Position numbers and translations under genes: made by a program. 64,000 bases of DNA from Kudoa neothunni (taxonomy: Eukaryota; Cnidaria): the NCBI GenBank assembly GCA_964304625.1, contig OZ199838.1, positions 7,502,001 to 7,566,000 on the forward strand, read 5' to 3'. Below are positions 33,979 to 46,800 of the stretch, piece after piece. The notes under the pieces are model-generated. The model saw only the letters and a list, made by a program, of their open reading frames with translations, was not told the DNA's origin and made no database searches. Numbering within the stretch: position 1 is the stretch's first letter; each line of letters opens with the position of its first letter.

Positions 33979-36460
33979 ATGCCGAAACTGAAGTTATTGG
34001 ATAAGTCAATTTCAAGTGCAATAAGGCATCAACAAATTGTGCTAAATGTTACATCCGCTGTCAAAGAGTTGATAGAAAATAGTATCGACGCAGGATCAAC
34101 TCACGTCGATGTATGCCTAAAACATTATGGCTTGGATTCGATTGAGGTTTCCGATAATGGAACTGGAATACATGACGATGATCTAGAGAATTTTTCACAA
34201 AAAAATTTTACATCTAAAATTTTAGCACTCGGAGATCTTGAACATTTGACCACATTTGGATTTCGAGGAGAGGCTATTAATTCGCTGTGTTCAATGGGCA
34301 CACTCCGTTGCATAACTAGGCATCAAAGTGTCGACCATGCGAACGATATAACGTATGATAAACAAGGCGGGATTGTAAGCAAAACACCCACTGCGCGAGA
34401 TGTGGGAACTACAGTTATAGTGGGCGAGCTTTTTAATGGTGTGCCTGTTAGAAGGCGTGAACTTGAGAAAAATATCAAAAATGATTATTCAAAAGTGCTT
34501 CGACTGCTGGAAGCTTTTTCGATATTGAATCCAAATTGTTCATTTTTTTGCTCCAATTGGATCAAAAACAACAAAACAAAGGGAACCTTGCAAAAATTGA
34601 CAGTGTTAAATGTCCAAAAAAGCGATTCCTTGTGGGGTAGAATGAAAGATATATTCGGAGAACAACAAGTGATATTAGTTGATACTTCCTAAATTATCAA
34701 ACAACAATTTCTCTTTAGCTAGCAGATTTATCTTCCATTGACCATAAAGAAATTTTGGGACAAGAAGATCATTCCCAAAACTCTGGTTCATCGAGTTCGA
34801 CTCAACAGTTAGACAATGCACAAATTATAGTATCGTTTCATGGTAGGTTATTTCTCATATGTCATTTGTTTCTAAAGAGTACCACGATTATATTAGGCTA
34901 CATTTCCAACATAAATGGCAAGAGTTCTAAATTTCACAAAAATTCTCAATACCTATACATAAACAATCGTTGTTGTAGTCAATCCAAATTTGTCAAAGTT
35001 ATCAATCAAGTGTACCAACAATGCTCGTGTTCGAATCGTCTACCATTCCTAGTGTTATTTGTTACTTTGCCTGATGGTACCCACAAAGAAGTTTTACTTT
35101 CAATAACTTATCTAATCTAGGTATGGTTGACGTAAATGTGAGCACTCAAAAAGATATTTTTATTTTGAAGAAAGAGAAACAATTATTATGCAGTTTAAAA
35201 AAATACATTGAACAGTTGTTGGGTGATCAGCAGTCTCTAATTTGTTCTCAGTTAAGTTTACCACAGACTATTAATATTGAGGATATTGGTGAAACATTTT
35301 TCCAACCTAAAGTTGCAAAACTTGAAAATTCTCTTGCCGAAAAATGCAGCCCTAAATTCGATTCCAACATTCAAGATAATATAAAATTATTCGCACCTTT
35401 GAAAGTAGCAGCCATCGAAAGTGACACAATCATTGATCCAAAGTTGGTTGTGTCATTGGAGAATATCGAGGAAAGTGTTTATTGCAAATCTTCTGGTGAC
35501 GGGAAAAGCAGAGATGAACCCAATTTCACTTCGACAACCTCATTTGAGGATTCACTTATTGAAAGAAAAAGACACTCAAGAGAGATTGTCTTTGACTGTG
35601 ACGAATTTGAAAAATTCTGTGCTCATAATATACATATTGATTTCAATGATTTCGTTTCTACAATTGATGGGGATAGTGAGTGTTCTCTAACTGGGAACCT
35701 CTCAAATATTCTAAATTTAACTTCAACGGATTCTGAAATGAGCATAAATGCGTGCTCCATGTCAAATGCCAATATTCATAACGCAATTTTTGCTAAAAGG
35801 TTTCATCGTGATTGGCTCAAACAAATGAATATTATCGGGCAATTCAACCATGGTTTTATTGTGGCTGAATATGGACAAGCACTTTATATCATTGACCAAC
35901 ATGCGGCTGATGAAAAATTCAACTATGAACGTATGAAAAACAACCTCAAAATTAACAGCCAACGACTGCTAAAACCCATGCCTTTAAAACTAACTCCGTT
36001 CCAAATCGATCAACTTGTATCCTATAGAGACCACCTATCGAAAATTGGGTTAGAGTTTCAAATTGATGGAGACAATCGTGTGGCTTGTATTTGTGCCATT
36101 CCTTTTATCAATGGGTCTTTTCTTTTTAATAGTAATGAGGTGATCGAATTGCTGGAACAATTCTCACAGTCTATGTACAATATCGACTGGTTCACTTCAA
36201 ACGATACTGACGCCATTGAGGGAGATATGGAGAAATTAAACAATCTTACACAACGCGACAAAATCGTTGATGGTTCTACACTCTACTCCAAAAAAATAAA
36301 TCATGTTATTGCTACTAAAGCGTGTCGTTCTTCTATCATGATTGGAAAACCTTTAACCCACCATGCCATGCGGAAAATTGTGAACAATTTGGCCAAGCTT
36401 AAACAACCTTGGAATTGCCCGCATGGGAGGCCCACTATGAGACATTTATTAAACCTTTGA
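33979..36460 (+). CDS. PMS2: PMS2, MutL-alpha mismatch-repair endonuclease subunit
   Basis: With MLH1 forms MutL-alpha, which nicks the strand to be repaired after replication errors, in the nucleus. Exons 33979-34677, 34719-34842, 34897-35076 and 35121-36460; introns are 41, 54 and 44 bp, all in phase. The N-terminal GHKL ATPase motifs are present: AVKELIENSIDAG, VSDNGTGI and TFGFRGEA. The variable linker is short and acidic/Ser-rich. The C-terminal endonuclease motif DQHAADEKFNYE (DQHAX2EX4E) and the zinc-site motifs ATKACRSSIMIGK and WNCPHGRPTMRH are intact, so it should be a working nuclease subunit. The start Met at 33979 aligns with the family N-terminus (KLLDKSISSAIRHQQIVLNV). About 750 residues, shorter than human because of the linker. 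Confidence 0.95.
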
Positions 36461-36789
36461 TTTATTCATTTGATCTTGTTTTTTCTTAAAATAAATTTTC
36501 TGACATTTCAAATTTTGTCTCCAATGCTTGCTTTGCTAATGCGTTTATGCAGTAGATATTTTACATTCAAACCTTTGCCTCTGTGCATATAAATAAATTG
36601 TTATTAAATTCAACACACATTTAAGGTTAAAAATATATTGTTTCTAAGTCAAAATTGATTGTCTATTCCCCCGCTTGTTCCCAGCGTGATGTTATCCGTC
36701 TCTGTCCTCTGAGGGCTAGTGAAGCCTAGTGTGGTAAACGTTCAAATCTATAAATTTAAATCTGTACTATTTAAACAATGGTGGGGATC
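36461..36789. other. Spacer between PMS2 and Merlin copy 1
   Basis: A polyadenylation-type AATAAA lies near 36490 downstream of PMS2. Otherwise nothing recognisable. Confidence 0.35.
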
Positions 36790-37373
36790 ACATTTGATAT
36801 CTGCCCATATAATCCTATAACATTATCGAGATTAACGGCTGAGCTAATCGTTTGTTTACCACCGCTAACACTAATACCGCACCATCTGGATTACTGAATC
36901 ACAAATACGATATATAAGTATAAGTCGCTATTTACAAACAAACCACACTTCAATGATTGCACCAAGAAAGACATTCAAGAAAGTTTTCAGTGAAGAGAAA
37001 AATTCAGTTAATTATCTCATTTAATGCGGTGGAATCAGATTTTCGATCCACAGAAAAAATTGGCAATATTGTGCGAAGTCTTGAGGAAAGAATTCTCCAT
37101 TTTTGACTATACAATCTTCAAAAATATGAAGTATAAAGTTAACGATTTCATGGAGTTGGTTTATTATTGGCTAGTGGATGTAACAACCCTTAACTTGATC
37201 ACTATAACTGGCCACACTTTTCAAACTATCCCATACTACTCGCACTAACTCAGACAGATGATGGCCGACAGTTTAGGATTCGAGGACATCATAATTGGAG
37301 GAGGAAACGCAATCGTAGAAATTGATGAGTCGAAGTTTGGTAAAATAAAGCACAGCAAAGGCCATGGTGTTAA

Positions 37374-39613
37374 CCCTTAGACACTACCCCTGGGCTCCAC
37401 AAGCTCACTTTCGAATAAAACTCGCTTTAAATTCGTCAATTTTAATCATTTTTACACCGGATTTCACGTAAATTTATAAAAAATTGTTTTCCATAACTTT
37501 TTAAAATATCAGAAAAATTTTTTCCTGCATATTAAGCTGTTTGAGATACAGGTGAGCTCATTGTTACGTAAACAAATAACAAATCCGGCCATTTTTAATC
37601 CCAAATATTGACAGGATTTTGCATTATTTTTCTGTTTATAGATGATATTGACATTACAAACGAATGCACCCTAATGGATGAAAATAGTATAAGTTCCACT
37701 TCTTATATTTCAAAAGATAAATCTTTAGTCTGGTCTCCAAAATCCATACCTGGACGAACTACCAATCAAAATATTATCAATAATAACCTAGAGGAAAGAA
37801 AACCTATTGAAACATTGGACACAACAACTATATTGAGCTCATTTTCGCATTTTATAAGAGACGAGATTCTCGAAGAAATTTTATTGTTCGTAAACCGTAA
37901 AGGTTTTGAAAAATATAATGATTCATGGAAACGCCTAGATTGCATCGAATTAAAAGCTTTCTTAGGATTGCTGTTATTAGCTTGAGCCTATAAATCAAAC
38001 CTAGAGAGTACCAGGATTCTGTGGCATGAAATTCACGGAAGACCATTATTTAGCGCCACTATGAGTGAAATTAGATTTCAAAGAATCTTAAATTGCTTGC
38101 GCTTTGATGAATATTGGAGGCGTAAAAAGTTCCAAAATTCAGCTGATAAATTTTCCCCCGTCAGTAAACTGCTTGAAAATTTTTCTCAAATCTGTAGGAA
38201 TAGTTATACCCTTGACCTAATTTTACCATAGATGAACAACTATATCCATTCCAAGGACGTGCATCATTTCTTGTTTATATGTCAAGAAAACCATCCAAAT
38301 GTGGGTTAAAATTTTGGATCGTGTGTGATAGTCAAACACGTGATGTACCCAACGTTTTACCTTAATTGGGTAAAATTGATGCGTGCTGTGAAACAAATCT
38401 AAGTTTTAAAGTTGTCATTGATTTGACTTAACATTTGTTGGACTCGGGAAGAACTATTACATGTGATAATTACTTCATTTCCTGGAAGCTAGCTCTATAT
38501 CTACGAGAAAGAAAAACGTCCATTCTTGGTACGGTATGCAAATGTCGAACATTTATTCCACCTGAATTTCAACCAAATAACTCTTGAAAGATATTTTCAT
38601 CCTTATTTGGTTTCTATAAGTCATTTACCCTAATTTCTTATATACCGAGGAAAAACAAGACTGTAATAATTCTTTCTTCAGAGCATTGTACTCCAAGTAT
38701 TAGTTCAGAGTACCATCGTAAACCAAAAGCAATCTTGGATTATAATGTACAGAAATGTGGCATTGCCACTTTGGATCAATGTGTTTCCATCTACACATGT
38801 AAAAATGTAAACGATGGCCGTTCGTTGTATTTTGTCAAACACTTGATATTGCTGCGTTCAATGCATTTGTTGTCTTTATTCATGGCAATCCCGATTATTA
38901 AGGTACAATTAAGTTAAATCGTCGCCAACAATTTCTCATGGATTTGTCCATGTCAGTAATTAAGCCCGAACAGGAAAGGAGATATAAAATTGCATTTTTT
39001 TAACCAACCTGCTTTTAAAAGAACAATGGAAATAGTTGGTTTCGAATTTAACAAAGAAAGTGATCTTCCAGTGGAAAACCAAGAAAATAATCAAAGAAAA
39101 CGATGCTGTTTGTGTCCTACCAGTATTGTACGTCGAAGCAAGCAAGTCTGTCACTTATGTGATCGAAGTGTTTGTAATGAACATTCAAAGAAAACCATTA
39201 TTTGTTTAAACTGTGACTCTCAATAAAAATAATTTTAATGTATTTCTTGTCTATGATTTTTTATTGAATGATATGTGAATGTTTATAACGGTTGGAACAT
39301 ATGGTAGAAGTGAATTTGAAATAAATAATTATTAATTTTGCTAACTAACTTAATAGAAATGATGATTAAAATACAAATAAATTAGAACTGACAACGAATA
39401 AATACATTTTAATAATATGAAACAGTATAATAATTCCTGCTAAGTTTTTTTGTTATGCGTAATAGTAAAGTTTATCATACTACCTTTAACTATTATATTT
39501 TTGTTTATATATCATATATAATGTGACCTGCCAATAGTAGAAGAGTTAATTTAAGATTAAATTATAATACTGCGTTCGACGTAAGTTAATCCCTGGGATC
39601 CAGGAGCACAGGG
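37374..39613 (+). mobile_element. piggyBac-type transposon PB4 (old), nested in Merlin copy 1
   Basis: Flanked by TTAA at 37370-37373 and 39614-39617. The left tip is CCCTTAGACACTACCCCTGG; the right tip, read inward, is CCCTGTGCTCCTGG. A GGATCC-centred box (CCTGGATCCCAGG) sits near the right end. Confidence 0.8.
37608..39226 (+). pseudogene. PB4 piggyBac transposase, heavily decayed
   Basis: Readable blocks on the plus strand: an acidic N-terminus, then the first domain (HFIRDEILEEILLFVNRKGF, LKAFLGLLLL), MSEIRFQRILNCLRFDEYWR, TIDEQLYPFQGRASF (first Asp), TITCDNYFISWKLAL (second Asp) and QKCGIATLDQC, where the third Asp is replaced by Ala. The Cys-rich domain CCLCPTSIVRR...CHLCDRSVCNEH...CLNCDSQ ends at 39226. 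More than ten stops and frame changes are spread across it. It is clearly dead and older than PB2 or PB3. Confidence 0.8.
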
Positions 39614-40370
39614 TTAATGGAGGATCGGTTCTTAGATGTGTCAAACCAGGCTCCATTATCATCAATGACTGTTTCAAAAGCTACGCCATGCTTCATAATT
39701 TCTACACTCATCTCACTGTTAACCACAGGATAGAATATGTAGATAATGTTTCGGGAGCTCACATCAACATTATTGAAGATATTTGGGGTGCCATAAAATA
39801 CCGAATATCTCCAAGAACTCGAACCTCATCAGGTAATAAGGATGAAACTGTTCGTATGGATGGCATTAATGAATTTCTTGGTGAGTTTCATTGGAGACGA
39901 AAAAATCAACATGACTTATGGAGTGGTTTTATACAATCTCTAAAAATTAAACTACAATCAAACAACCCTTATTAACCTTTTTGTTGCGTTTTTTATAAAA
40001 CTTATTTTTACAATAAATATAAGCACTCTTTTATCGAGGATTAGGGAGACTTAGACCAAATTTCAGTAGTTCCATAATCATTCGCACATCAAAATAAGCC
40101 TGGTTAGTGTATATTTCTTGGGTAGTTAATGATTTCATACAAATAGAGCGTTCATAGTGTTTCGTTCTAGGCGATCCACGATGGGATTCCATAAATTATC
40201 AGGGGAGTCGATTCAAATTTATGATTTATAATAAGGCAGTGGATTGCGTTAGAAACATATCATCATGATGAAAATTCCCACAAATATATTGATAATAATC
40301 AGTATTTACGTTTATAGCTATGAGAGTTTCATGGTTCGAATAAGTAAATTTAATATATGATTTTACTGTT

Positions 40371-40388
40371 ATTATTATTATTATTCAA
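40371..40388. repeat. (ATT)n microsatellite
   Basis: Six perfect ATT/TTA units next to a possible exon start. Confidence 0.7.
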
Positions 40389-41650
40389 GTATCGGAAACT
40401 GTTGGTCGAAGACCGGAACTTATTGTTGAAGTTAGTTCGAAACGAGTGGTAATATCAAATAAAATTTATCAAAGTCTAAAGCTACCCAATTATTTCTCAA
40501 CTACCAATTTAAAAATTGAATTGTATTCAAATGTGGTTTAAACTTTATAGAATAATTCCAATTTTTACGTGTTTTTAGGATATATTTTTATTTACTATTT
40601 CATTCGATTTGACCAAAGAAATTTTCAATCAATCTCCATATTATACAGTTTCATCATTAATCATGAAGTCTTTTAGTGGTTGTTGCTCTTATGGAATATA
40701 TTTTTTACTATAGGAAAAACCATTCTATAAATGTGCTCGAAAAGAAAATCGATTATCGCTATTCAAGCTATATTGTCAATGATGTTAACAAATTCAAACT
40801 GTGGATAAATAAAAAAGAGACGTTATTGTTTGATGCGATTGATGATGAAAGACAATTGGCAAAATTCCACAAAATAACCACAATCATTGAGGAATCTCTT
40901 CTTAAGCGTATGTAAAAATCGTTGTTTATTTTAATTTTGGCTTAAGGGAAATACTCTACAAGACATATGGTTACTTCGGATGAAGTTATCACGACACCGG
41001 CTATTGATATAGATAAAAATCTAACAATTTTTCGAGAGTAAATATTTTAGATACAACCATTTAAATTCTTGTAGAATTTTTATGAATATGTCAAAATATA
41101 TTGGAAATGTCTACATAAACAATACTCAACAAATCCTGCAACCAAATGAATTGAAATCAGTACTATTTCTTGTGTGAAACCCATCATATTTATACATCCA
41201 ATATAGTTTTATCAGAAATTAATTAAAGATAATTCGATTGTGTTTGAACCATTATCACCAACAACAACGATCAATGAACTTCGCAGGCGTATAGAGTCAG
41301 ACATAAGTTCACTGTCATTAGAGTTAAATGTAAAATGAATGTTATATAATTGTCTTCTACTAGGAATTTTATCACTAGGGATTAATAAGGGAAATTGAAT
41401 CAATGGTTTCCAGACACAAATACAACCCAAATATTGATGTGGTAACCAGAATATTTAAGACGCATTATTCTTCATTTGTTGTAAGAATCTTGAAAACATT
41501 GTTAACCTTATGGGAAATATTTCAAACATTCCAAAAACATTAAAAATTCATCCTGAATTTTTACCAAACACCCCATTAGATACAGAAAACAGCTACATAT
41601 TTACAAGATTCAATATGAATTATGAAAGTATTTTTACTTTGCTAATTAAA
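40387..41650 (+). CDS. Unassigned exons, possibly the N-terminal part of the alpha-2/delta-like gene
   Basis: Several open blocks join across short GT-AG introns: SETVGRRPELIVEVSSKRVV (40390-40540), KIDYRYSSYIVNDVNKFKLW (40676-40915), MVTSDEVITTPAIDIDKNLT, YIGNVYINNTQQILQPNELK (about 41080-41170), SPTTTINELRRRIESDISSL (41218-41330) and MVSRHKYNPNIDVVTRIFKT (41390-41475). The last block, NIPKTLKIHPEFLPNTPLDT, is in another frame. They form a plausible protein, but I cannot align them securely to the alpha-2/delta N-terminus, and the link across 41650-43880 is inferred only from strand and position. It could be a separate gene. Confidence 0.4.
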
Positions 41651-43880
41651 TTTTTTTCTATCTAATTATATTAATATTAAAAACATTAAATTTTTATAAT
41701 AACTACTCAAAAAAGATTTCAAACCAATAATAAAGACAAAACTTAAATAAAACTCAGCCCTTTAATCTCTAATAACATAAAAAATCTATATTCCACAACC
41801 GGCTATTTGAAAAGCATCCGTTTCACTCTGCGATTGAACAATTTGATACACTCATAACTGAAACATAAAAACTTTTACTCAGAAGAATGGCGCAAAAATT
41901 CAGTTTAAGCATTATTTTCTTTTAATAGATGACCTAATGATTTTTGGATTTGGTGGGCGAATTTTGTCACATTAAATCGGTGTTTAAAAAGCGTCTACAT
42001 GAATATGTTATTAATATTTTGATTAATTTGAATATTTTTTTTAATATAATAGTATCTGGACATTTTAAGGGAATTGTAATAACGAACATTAATCTGAAGT
42101 GTCTGTATTGAACGTATCCCAACAAAAATTGAAATCCTTTTAGAAGAATCTTAAAAGCTCTAGGTTGGATAAATACTGAATATAAATTTTTCATTCAAAA
42201 TAAATTTTAAATAAAGATAATTTAAAATAGAAAGAATTGAATGTTTTGATCCTAGGTAAGGGATCAAATTGTATCAAGTATTATTCTTTCTTCACGCAAA
42301 GCCTCAAAAAATCTGTCGTTTTTTATTCATTTAAAAATATACATATAGATTTTAATAAAAAAAAATATAAAATTAATAACAAAGGGTTTTTTAATTTTTC
42401 TTGATAATTGTTATTATTTAAAAGTAATATGACCAATAATTCCGTCAATGTGAAAAATAGTTTAAAGCTGGAACTTAACCAAAAGTCTAATCGCACCATA
42501 TATTTTGGAATTAGAAACAAATTCGTAAACGATTTAAAGTTTTTTAAGGTTTAAATATGTTATTATTATATCGTTATTTGCATACAACTAATCATTTTAC
42601 AATCTTATATTTTTCCTAATCCAATATTGGATGACAGTTTATATTTATTCCGGAAAATCTAGAATGGAAGTAATAAATTCCCAGAAATTAATTATTACGA
42701 TACAATGACTATAAAAATTTTGCTAAATTATCTAAAACTAAACAAAAATTTTTTAAAGGATTCATAAACACTTAACTTACATATACAGAAAAATTAAAAA
42801 AGCAAACGTAATTTAGAAATTAATATGTAATTTCGGAAAAGGTTAAAGAATAAACATTCATACACCAGAAATAAAATATAATAGCCTTCTGAAATATAAT
42901 AATATTCTTACTTATTTAATAATAGCATAAATAATTTTTTTACATTTTAGAAGGGGAGAGTTAACTGTAAAAAATAAAGTATGCTAATTGGTATTTTTAA
43001 GATCAAGCTGCATATACATATTTACATTATACATGGTATATAATAATATAAATAACGCTTCAATTTGATAAAGTTTTTTCTCGATATAAAAGGGATATAG
43101 ATTTTGATGTATACAAAAATTATTACGTGCGTTTAATATAAATATCCAAACTATAATGTTGTTGTTTAAGCTTTCGACCGTTAAAATTTATTTTCTTGCT
43201 TCCAGTTCTGATGTGAATGTAAATAAAAACATTAATTAAACAGGATGTAGAAAAGTTCGTAACAAGCGGGCCGTCACCCGCTGGTTTATAACGATATTTT
43301 ATTTATTGATTCTTTCAAGTTTATATTATCTATCAACAAACTTAAATAACAATATTTCTTAATTTAAATTTATATAAATTTCTACTTATTGGTCTGTGTA
43401 AACAAAAAAGAAGCTTAAAAAAACCTTCTAAGTTAATTGATGAAAAAACACGACTTTTCTAATGTTTATTTTTATCATAATTCTATTAACAAACATAAAA
43501 AGTTGCAGAAAATCCACTTAAAGTATATTTTATGGGCGAATTTCCGCACTGCCTCTAAAAAGTTATTGTATCTCATAATGTTCAATCATAATATTTTCCT
43601 TGGAATTTGATATATCAGTGGTGGTTTTCACCCAAAGTTAGACATTTATATAATTTTTCCATATTTTCAATTACAGGATTCTTTTTAAACTATAAAAGTT
43701 TTGCAAACTATAAATCTCGATGAGTGGACTAAATATCTAGTTGCATGAGACTTTAAGGATTTAAAATGAGAATTAATTAGAAAATCCTTATTCCATATTC
43801 ATTAAAATAATTTGTTTATTTCTTAAATCGAAGTATGATTGCCTAATCATTTGCTCTGGCCAATTTGAATTAATCTTCAT
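41651..43880. other. Long AT-rich stretch, no coding signal
   Basis: If the flanking exons are one gene this is its largest intron (2.2 kb), far longer than the others in the window. No transposon ends were found in it. Confidence 0.35.
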
Positions 43881-43888
43881 TCATAGGT

Positions 43889-46800
43889 GTGGAATTCCAG
43901 AATGATATAAAAGCTACACAAGATTTTGTTTCAATAATAAAAAATAAGAGAACAGAAGTTCCATATGTAACGAATCGGTTTCTGGTATCTATAAATAGCG
44001 TCGGCCGAATGTATCCAGGTATTAATGAGCTAATTAGTAGAATTCAGATGCTAACGTATCTCGATGAAATTGTTTACGCCTTTCATTTTTATTATGGGGG
44101 CTAATACATTTAATTTTTGTTGGAATGGGTAGATAGTTTATTTGACAAACTAAGTTTATTAAGTTAAAGTTGAGCCCATTCACTTAAGTTACAGTTAAAG
44201 CTGAATTCATAACAAGTTAAAATGGTCCTAAATAAAAGGTTGGATAACCACTTTTCAAGGTATAAATATATACAGCAGAATGAAAAAATATTATATTGCC
44301 TTTGATCCAAAAGCATCATACTGGTAAGATAACGTATATAATATGTAATATAATTATTTCAAAAAAAATTATAGGTACAAACAAGCAGCTACAGTTCCAA
44401 TAAATGTAGTTATTTTGATTAAAAGGTAATCGCGTCAATTTTTTTGTTTATTAAAGTTCCATAAAGTTCGTTGAGTATGATCTCAAAAATAACCATCGCC
44501 CAATTTTCTGCATATCGTTTGTTGGAAATATTAAAACGTTCGGATTACATAACAATATTTTATGTAACACGACTGCCAGAATTCGAAAATTCATCAATAA
44601 TACCTAAATATAGTTTTATGAAGAGGGCGGGCGTACCATTATAAAATCCATTCTTAATTATGACAAGCTCATAAGTGGAAGTTTCCACAATATTATGGTA
44701 TATTATTAGATTTAATTTGATAAGTTAATTACTGACCACATTTTAGCAATATAAACTGGCTTTGAATTATTTTCTCAATCAAAAAATTACATTTGGATTT
44801 CCTAATTCTACTTACGCTATCTACAAAACACTCCCATACTTGGACGTAATTTTTATTGGTTGGCTGTTCTGCTTATTCTAACCCATTTTTTAATCTGAGT
44901 AAGAAATATAATACCTTGGTAAATTCACTTGAAATATTGCGATTATTTTAATTAATTAATTAATATCCACATGGATTAAATTTCGATAGAACTATATTTG
45001 TGGGAATTTAAAAAGGTACACAAAATTTAATTAGAAAAATAAAAACTTTTAATCATAGTCAAATATAGATACATTATCAAAGTTTTAACTTCTAATTATT
45101 TTAGATTTCGTTGACTTCAAAAAGAGGAAAAGTACCTTTAATAATGTAAAGAATGATATAATTTTTGATCATTAATACGGTATAGGCTCTCTTAATTAGA
45201 ATACTTAGTTTTTGAGGTAATTGCGATTGGTTTATTTTATTAAAAAATAAGTGAACAAAGCCAAAAATAAAATACATGTCAGTAACAATTAATTAAATTT
45301 ATTAGTGTGCAAACTCAGTAAATTGTCAAAAAATATTTATTTATCTGACAGATGGTGATGACAACGTTGATAGCGTTAAAGCGATACTAAACAGCATAAA
45401 AACTTCCCAGAATGTAAAGATTATACCAATGAATATACTCTACTATCCAAACAATAGATTAGATTCCATTATTATGTCGTTGGAAATGGAATGGTTTCAC
45501 CTAAACTGCGTTCCCTCTTCCGATTTACTTCATTTGTGTCGTGTTTCAAGACTTTTCCTACGATAGACACTGTTGTGAACGATATTTTCGTATCAATCAA
45601 ATTAGGTGTTGAACAAAATTACCAGGCCTCTTAGATGCTATACGATTTGATTGTTCTGTCCAGAGATGACACCGTCACGTCGAAATTTCAACATTTAACT
45701 CCAATATCAAACAGTTTTGAGGTATTAAATCTGATTAAATCTGATTAAACTGTTAAATAATGTTATTTTATTTACATATATAGGGAAATTTCAAATCTAC
45801 TGTTCTAATAAGTCCATATTTTATCAAAGAAAAAGTTCATAGTGTGATTTGATTTATAAAAAGTTCATATTATAATTTAAAATTTAGTACGATAAAAAAA
45901 TTATTGGAGTTATTGCTTATCAAATCCATCACGAAATGCTTACAAAATATATGGAGAATTTTTTGGTAGCCCCCATATACATAATTTATTTCGAGTTGAT
46001 TTGGACTTTAGATGCCTTCATTATCAAAATATGCTATATTGGACAACCTTGGGAAGGTGATTGTACATCCTCATTTGTTATACACCTCGGTCGACATTGG
46101 GGATACTATCCTTACTCAATCGTTGGATTTTATTGAAAGAATTTCAGATACTGTGATTTAAAACAGCTAACTGTAAAGTCTACATTAAGTGAAATTAGAT
46201 AATGACGGAAAATGGTGATCACAAGACTGCATTAGTCGCATATTCATCCGACCTGAATGTAACTCATTTCATGACCAACAGCGCAATATCGGGTTTAGAT
46301 TGTTATACCAACCCGTTTACAAATTATTGAGACAAAACTCGGAACAGGAAAAAAGTCTTCAACGTAAAATAACGCATAATTTAGCCTGCATCTAGGTTAG
46401 TGTTGTATTGGCCTACTAAATTGAAATACAAAATTTTCATGACCAATTCATCTTTAAATCAAATAATCGAAACCTACAAACAACTGGATCTTTTGGATGA
46501 CGATTATATATCAACTTATCACATACCGGAATGGTAGGCTGATAGTTACTTTATTCTATTCCTTACCATTTACAAAAGGAATCTGTGTAACGAGGCTGTA
46601 TTCAAGTCGAACTTTGAACATTTCTACATATACGGAGATATGAAGACATACGTTGATCTTTTAAAGAATGAACATATTAAAAATTGTAATTCCCATTTTA
46701 TGCTATTCATAAAAATTTCAAAATTCTTACTACTAATATCTCGTTTATTCTTCTTAGGTTTTGTGACAAAATTCCTCTAAAGATTTATTTATATTTCTTC

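Larger units (their letters stand above)
36955..39975 (+). pseudogene. Merlin (ISXO2/IS1016-like) DDE transposase, interrupted
   Basis: Plus-strand pieces: IFDPQKKLAILCEVLRKEFS and NDFMELVYYWLVDVTTLNLI, then, after one in-frame stop near 37247, GGGNAIVEIDESKFGKIKH. The frame is cut at 37373 by PB4 and resumes at 39614 with VKPGSIIINDCFKSYAMLHN and THLTVNHRIEYVDNVSGAHI, then a C-terminal GEFHWRRKNQHDLWSGFI ending at 39975. The EIDESKFG and IINDC motifs are typical of the ISXO2-like DDE domain. By comparison with copy 2, about 35 residues between GHGV and VKPGS are missing. Confidence 0.8.
36790..40070 (+). mobile_element. Merlin-type DNA transposon copy 1, split by PB4
   Basis: Left part about 36790-37373, right part 39614 to about 40070. 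The left edge shares GATCACATTTGAT with the start of copy 2 at about 54450. Near the right edge, GGGAGACTTAGACCAAATTT is an imperfect inverted match to that tip. Exact ends and target duplications are unclear. Confidence 0.7.

Noticed and set aside
46537-46581. In-frame stop in the alpha-2/delta-like gene as proof of a pseudogene
   Set aside because: It falls in a 45-bp GT-AG segment whose removal joins HIPEW to NLCNEAVF in frame.
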